DNA of 64,000 nt from Neonectria sp. B-13 (Eukaryota > Ascomycota > Sordariomycetes > Hypocreales > Nectriaceae): positions 1,857,607 through 1,921,606 of the forward strand of contig NOKP01000004.1 of assembly GCA_002682825.1 (NCBI GenBank), read 5' to 3'. Made by a program: the position numbers and the translations under genes. The notes under the pieces are model-generated. The model was not told where the DNA came from, ran no database searches, and worked only from the letters and a program-made list of their open reading frames with translations. This document shows positions 59,903-64,000 of this stretch, piece after piece (position 1 is the stretch's first letter; every line of letters begins with the position of its first letter).

Positions 59903-62746
59903 GGCTGTGGATTACGGTGGAAAGCTGTCCAGAAACGGGTTTAGCGGCGAGGTCCCACGAGATGCAAAAGGCGGGCAGAGAGCAAAGAAGGGAGGAATGA
60001 GGAGGTGCTCACGAGATGCTAGACGAAGAAAAGCGATGAGGGTTGATGGAAGACGAGTCGGGAGAGGGCGACTCGACTGGGTGGTGGGAAAGAAAAGAGG
60101 TTGACGATGGATGGAGCAGGAAGATGGATGGGGAAGGGGAAGTGGAAGGGGAGGGGGGAAAGGAGGGAAGTATCACTGGGCGACGCTGTCACAAGAAAGT
60201 TGTGGGCGGGCCCCCGAAATGCTGAGGTGGACACTGCGCGCCCGGCACAGTGGCCACTGTCCACTGGGAGCAGGGGGAACGGGCAGGGGGGTTTAGGGGG
60301 GGGGCGAGACCGCCTACCGTTCTTGGGTGGGAGACGGCTAAACCGACAGTGGTCGCACCGCTGGGGGCTCGCTGGGAGAAGAGGTAAAGGTGGCAGAAAC
60401 CCAGGGATCCGGCTTGCCGCTTTTACTGATTGGTTCGTGGTGGTGGCAGTGGCTGGTGGTCCAGGTGGGGGCTGGGATGGCGATGGAGGATGGACTGGGC
60501 TAGGGAGCTATCGGTGCGCGGTGGCATCAGTGTTGGGAGCGTTCGTGGTCACCGTCACCGTCTCGTCTCGCCTTCGCTCTCTTTATCATCAGGATCCGGC
60601 CTGATGCTCCAGCAGCTTCGTCGTCATCAACCACTCTGCGTGCAGCGCCACAGTGCCCAAGTATCCGCGCCATGTCCGCCAAGGGAACCTTTTAATGCTG
60701 GAGCCTCGAGGCTTCTATTTTTCTACCTGATCATTGTCCGCCACGGGGTATTACGGTTGAGGGGGGAGCTCGGGGCATGAGCTACGTGCCAGGCAACCGA
60801 TTGTCGCCCATAGTGCCCGCGACCTAGACCACACTACCTTACCAACCTACCTAGCCACCCACGAGCCAGCCTAGCAACCCAGCTCCAGCCAGCTCCAGCA
60901 ATGTTCAGTCGTTAACGAGTAACGACAAACATCGGATGAGATTTGCTCCTGGACGGTGCTCCAACCGCCCCCTGACTGCCTACCCGACGGCCGGCCGGAC
61001 ATGACACAGACCAGGTCCCCCGGAAGACAGCGACCGGACCTACCGGGGCTCACCCCCGAGCCCGCGAGGAGGCTGGAAAAGACACCGTCAATCTCCAGAT
61101 GCTTGGCAGATTGGGATTGGAACCAGTTCCCACTCTCACTCCACCGAGGCAGCTGGCATGCTGGCATCACGGTGTACTTCGTACGAAGCATAACTGTGCG
61201 TTACGCGGATCCAACCAACGATCCATCATTCAAGGTGGTCTCGTCTCTGCTGCTTACCTCCGGCGCCCTAGCCAACTGTCCGAAGTACGAAGTGGATCTT
61301 GGATCTCGCCGCTCCCAGTTCTAGGGACGACGCAAGCCACGGCATCCGACTGGCCAAGCAGGCTTCCTCAATTCCATCTGACTAGAGGCCGTGGCAATGA
61401 CATGGAGGGATGGTACTCCCTCCTCCGCCGACCAGCATACGACTGCGGCTGCAGCCCCAGATTGCGTTGCTATCTCGCCTCCGCTCGCCGCGCCTCCTAT
61501 GTCCAGCCAGATCGATGTGGTGCATCCTTCACCGTGGCGGAACACCGCCCGCTTATCTGCTGCCTGCGTGAGATTCCACCCAGCGCATACCAGTTCCCAG
61601 TTGTTGTGTAAGACACCTCGGCTTGGCTCGTTGTCCTCACTCCCTCCCCCGTGGCCCGCGATAGGGATCAGCAAGTGGAGGCAACGAGATGAGAGACTGT
61701 GCTCACCTCATAAACTGACCCATCATCACCAAGTTGCGTCCGTGAGGGCCCTAGTTAATTAAGGCCCCAACAAACCGCCGTCCCCTTGAAAGAGCCTCTT
61801 CGTCTGTCGTTCCCCTGCCCAGCCAGCCCAAGGAGAATCCACTCAGCCGGTGGCCAGTGAGCGACGACTTGGGACAGAATTAGGCCTGTTCGAATCGGTA
61901 CGGTACCAGGAAAACGCCAGCCTCTCCCACAAATGCAAAAATCCCACCAGGCTGCATCGCCCAGCGGCATCTGCAGTGGTCGCAACTAACAAACAGCATG
62001 TGCTAAGGTACCTTTAGCTGCATCCCCCGAACTCTTCTGCCTTCCGTTTTAGAGGCCAACCCAGGCAGAGGCCGATGCTATAATTATCTCTCCACGCAGC
62101 TCTATTGAGGTGGCCGACGCGCGTCAGCGGCCGTTTGGGCGAGCAAACAAAGCGGGTTGTTCTATCCTGCTGCTGTGGGTTGAAGAGAGTCGGGTTTTTT
62201 TTTCGCTCTCGCTTTTGTGACTTGTCTCGGTCAACTCGCAAAAGCAGCGATGAGGGGCAACCCATGTTTGGCGGGGCACTTTTGCTGAACGGGGGGGAGC
62301 TACCTATGATGAAATATTCTGCCACGTTGGATTTTGCCCTCACCTCAAGATTCAACGCGATAACCTCCAAGGCGCTGCCCACGTCCTCAGCGTTGGCTCG
62401 TTTCCGCTCTTAAACCATGGCTGTTTTTATTGTAACTCTCGGCGCTGAAATGCAAACCTCAACGCTCTCCAGCGGATGGAGCGTCGAATCTTCTAGGTCG
62501 TCCCTCGTCAGGACTTGTGCGAGGCGCTAGTCGGCTTTGGGACTAGAGCCTTCTTGAAGATTCCAGAATGGGCAAATCTCCGTCATCACGGCTAGGCGTC
62601 AAATTCCTAGACTCTTAGTCGATATCAAAAGCTCAACCCCGCGACGACTTTCAATTCCGAACTTCACGCTTAATTCTTGACTCTCTCAAGACTTCTAGCT
62701 ATTCAGAAATATTTGCGCGAAGACCAAACAAATAGTCTCTCCCATC
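59903..62746. promoter_or_regulatory. Divergent intergenic region between actin and fes1
   Basis: About 2.8 kb. The part next to actin (60000-60300) is purine-rich on the plus strand. CTTCGTACGAAG, a palindrome related to the repeated motif described elsewhere, lies near 61176-61187. A poly-T run (62196-62204) is present. ORFs here have no recognisable content. Confidence 0.4.
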
Positions 62747-63394
62747 ATGGGTGACAAACGCCTCAATGAACTCCTCAAATGGAGCATCGCCAACACCGAC
62801 ACCACCAAGAACGACCCCGATGCCGCACCGCCCACCAGCGACCTCACCCCCGAGCTCATGGCCTCGATCATGGGCGGCCCCTCGGATGCGGACTTGATGA
62901 AGGCGTCTATGGAGATTATCACGGCCAACGACCCGGAGCAGGTCACGCTTGACGACAAGCTCATCGCCTTCGACAATTTCGAGCAGCTCATTGAGGGCCT
63001 CGACAACGCCAACAACATCGCCAACCTCGGCCTTTGGACGCCCCTGCTTGAGCAGCTACGGCACGACGAGCGCGACGTGCGCAGGATGGCCGCCTGGTGC
63101 ATCGGCACCGCCGTCCAGAACAACGTCCGCACCCAGGAGAGCCTGCTGACTATGGGCGAGCACGGCCTGCCTCAGCTAGTCCACCTCGCCACGCACGAGG
63201 ATGAGCACGAGGATGTGCGCCGCAAGGCCGTGTATGCGCTCAGCTCCGCGTGCCGAAACTACCAGCCTGCTATGGACGTATTTGCTGAGGAGCTGACCAA
63301 GAAGGGTCATGCTACCGACAAGATTGATGCGACCGACATGGAGGCCGTGGACGAGGTGGTCCACGGACTCCGGGAGAAGATTAAGAAGGCGTAA
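62747..63394 (+). CDS. fes1: Hsp70 nucleotide exchange factor Fes1
   Basis: Single exon, 215 residues. The N-terminal NELLKWSIANTD and the following DPEQVTLDDKLIAFDNFEQLIEGLDNANN, then GLWTPLLEQL and RRMAAWCIGTAVQNN, form the armadillo-repeat body of Fes1/HspBP1. Fes1 is a cytosolic factor that releases ADP from Hsp70 (Ssa1 in yeast) and helps target misfolded clients for degradation. Length is close to that of other filamentous fungal Fes1 proteins. The start ATG is preceded by CCATC. Confidence 0.93.
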   Translation: MGDKRLNELLKWSIANTDTTKNDPDAAPPTSDLTPELMASIMGGPSDADLMKASMEIITANDPEQVTLDDKLIAFDNFEQLIEGLDNANNIANLGLWTPLLEQLRHDERDVRRMAAWCIGTAVQNNVRTQESLLTMGEHGLPQLVHLATHEDEHEDVRRKAVYALSSACRNYQPAMDVFAEELTKKGHATDKIDATDMEAVDEVVHGLREKIKKA

Positions 63395-63672
63395 ATGGAT
63401 GCCAATGGCAGCGCATAATGAACGAACGCATTGGGACGGAGTTGGGGAGTCGACTGCTAATGTCAAAAACGGCATCTGGGACACATAGATGGTAGGAGGG
63501 AGGCATAGGAACGGAAAAGTTTTGTATGAGGGGCAAGTAGCCCCACGTTTTGAAATGTCCAGTTATGATACATATATCTTGTTACATGGCCCATGCTACA
63601 TGTTGATCAGCCATTTAGAGATGATTTTATCTTCTCGGTCCAGCCCCTGAGAGTGTCTATTATGTGTCTGGC
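63395..63672. other. Short 3' intergenic region
   Basis: A 278-bp interval between the convergent 3' ends of fes1 and the partial gene. Nothing else was seen. Confidence 0.4.
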
Positions 63673-64000
63673 TTAGTGTGTGGCCTTGCCGTAGAAGGGG
63701 AAGCCAAGGGCTTGCAGGAGCAGACGTCCCTGTCTATCTGAGGTTCCGGTAGTCTTGATGAAGATATCGCAACCAGGCATCAGCCGCGCAGGGTACATCT
63801 GTCAGAACCAGTTAGTATTTTGTCCGTAGGCAATAGATCCGTTATCGAGCAAGACTGTTGTTGCTAGCACTTACATCGTAGTTGAACTCAACCTCGGGAA
63901 AATACGCCATCCACGCCGGTTTCAGACCAAACGCCAGGTTACCAGCGTCATCTCCGGTCGAGGCGTTGATGCCCGGCCAATCCTTGATCTTGGGCAGGAC
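63673..64000 (-). CDS. 3' end of an unrecognised gene (runs off the window)
   Basis: Two exons on the minus strand, 64000-63875 (partial) and 63798-63673, joined in phase over a 76-bp GT-AG intron. The 83 visible residues include KDWPGINASTGDDAGN, AYFPEVEFNYD, MPGCDIFIKTTGTSDRQG and end GFPFYGKATH. The frame is continuous and protein-like, so this is confidently coding. I do not recognise the family from this fragment. Confidence 0.75.

Overview
The window is nuclear DNA from a filamentous ascomycete (Pezizomycotina, most likely a Sordariomycete). The signs are short GT-AG introns of about 50-130 bp with GTAAGT-like donors, single-copy eukaryotic genes on both strands, fungal-specific gene architectures, and a moderately GC-rich, gene-poor intergenic space. 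The class is inferred from gene structure and style; no rRNA or barcode locus is present to fix genus or species.

Left end (1-8.9 kb): eroded sequence with an inverted repeat (792-1071 and 2208-2510) and a 21-codon relic of a helicase N-terminus at 658-720. An intact-looking superfamily 1 helicase gene (3217-6655, minus) follows, but it carries an in-frame amber codon. From 8.9 to 20.7 kb is a dense housekeeping block: CYK3-like SH3/transglutaminase cytokinesis protein, Scc4/MAU2 cohesin loader with a large Gln-rich N-terminus, SF3b subunit 4 splicing factor, the five-exon micro-gene TOM7, and an FLX1-type mitochondrial carrier.

Two tandem paralogous small Cys-rich proteins sit at 21.0-22.1 kb. 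A gene desert of about 20 kb follows (22.1-42.1 kb). It is rich in short tandem repeats (several with a 7-bp period), contains an assembly gap, and ends at an AZF1-like C2H2 transcription factor gene. Only weak ORF candidates were seen inside it.

Right part (46-64 kb): URM1 and ELP2, both acting on the tRNA wobble uridine U34, lie within 3.6 kb of each other. Next come a tandem pair of secreted DPBB (RlpA/expansin-like) proteins, a small subunit of serine palmitoyltransferase divergent from a mitochondrial GGQ release-factor-like gene, actin with five introns, the Hsp70 exchange factor FES1, and the 3' end of an unrecognised gene running off the window.

I did not see a recognisable new defence system or biosynthetic cluster. 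The items most worth a second look are the amber-interrupted helicase with its nearby relic and inverted repeat, the Cys-rich tandem pair, the repeated palindrome-like intergenic motif GTATTCGTACG, the 7-bp-period repeats of the gene desert, and the URM1-ELP2 proximity.
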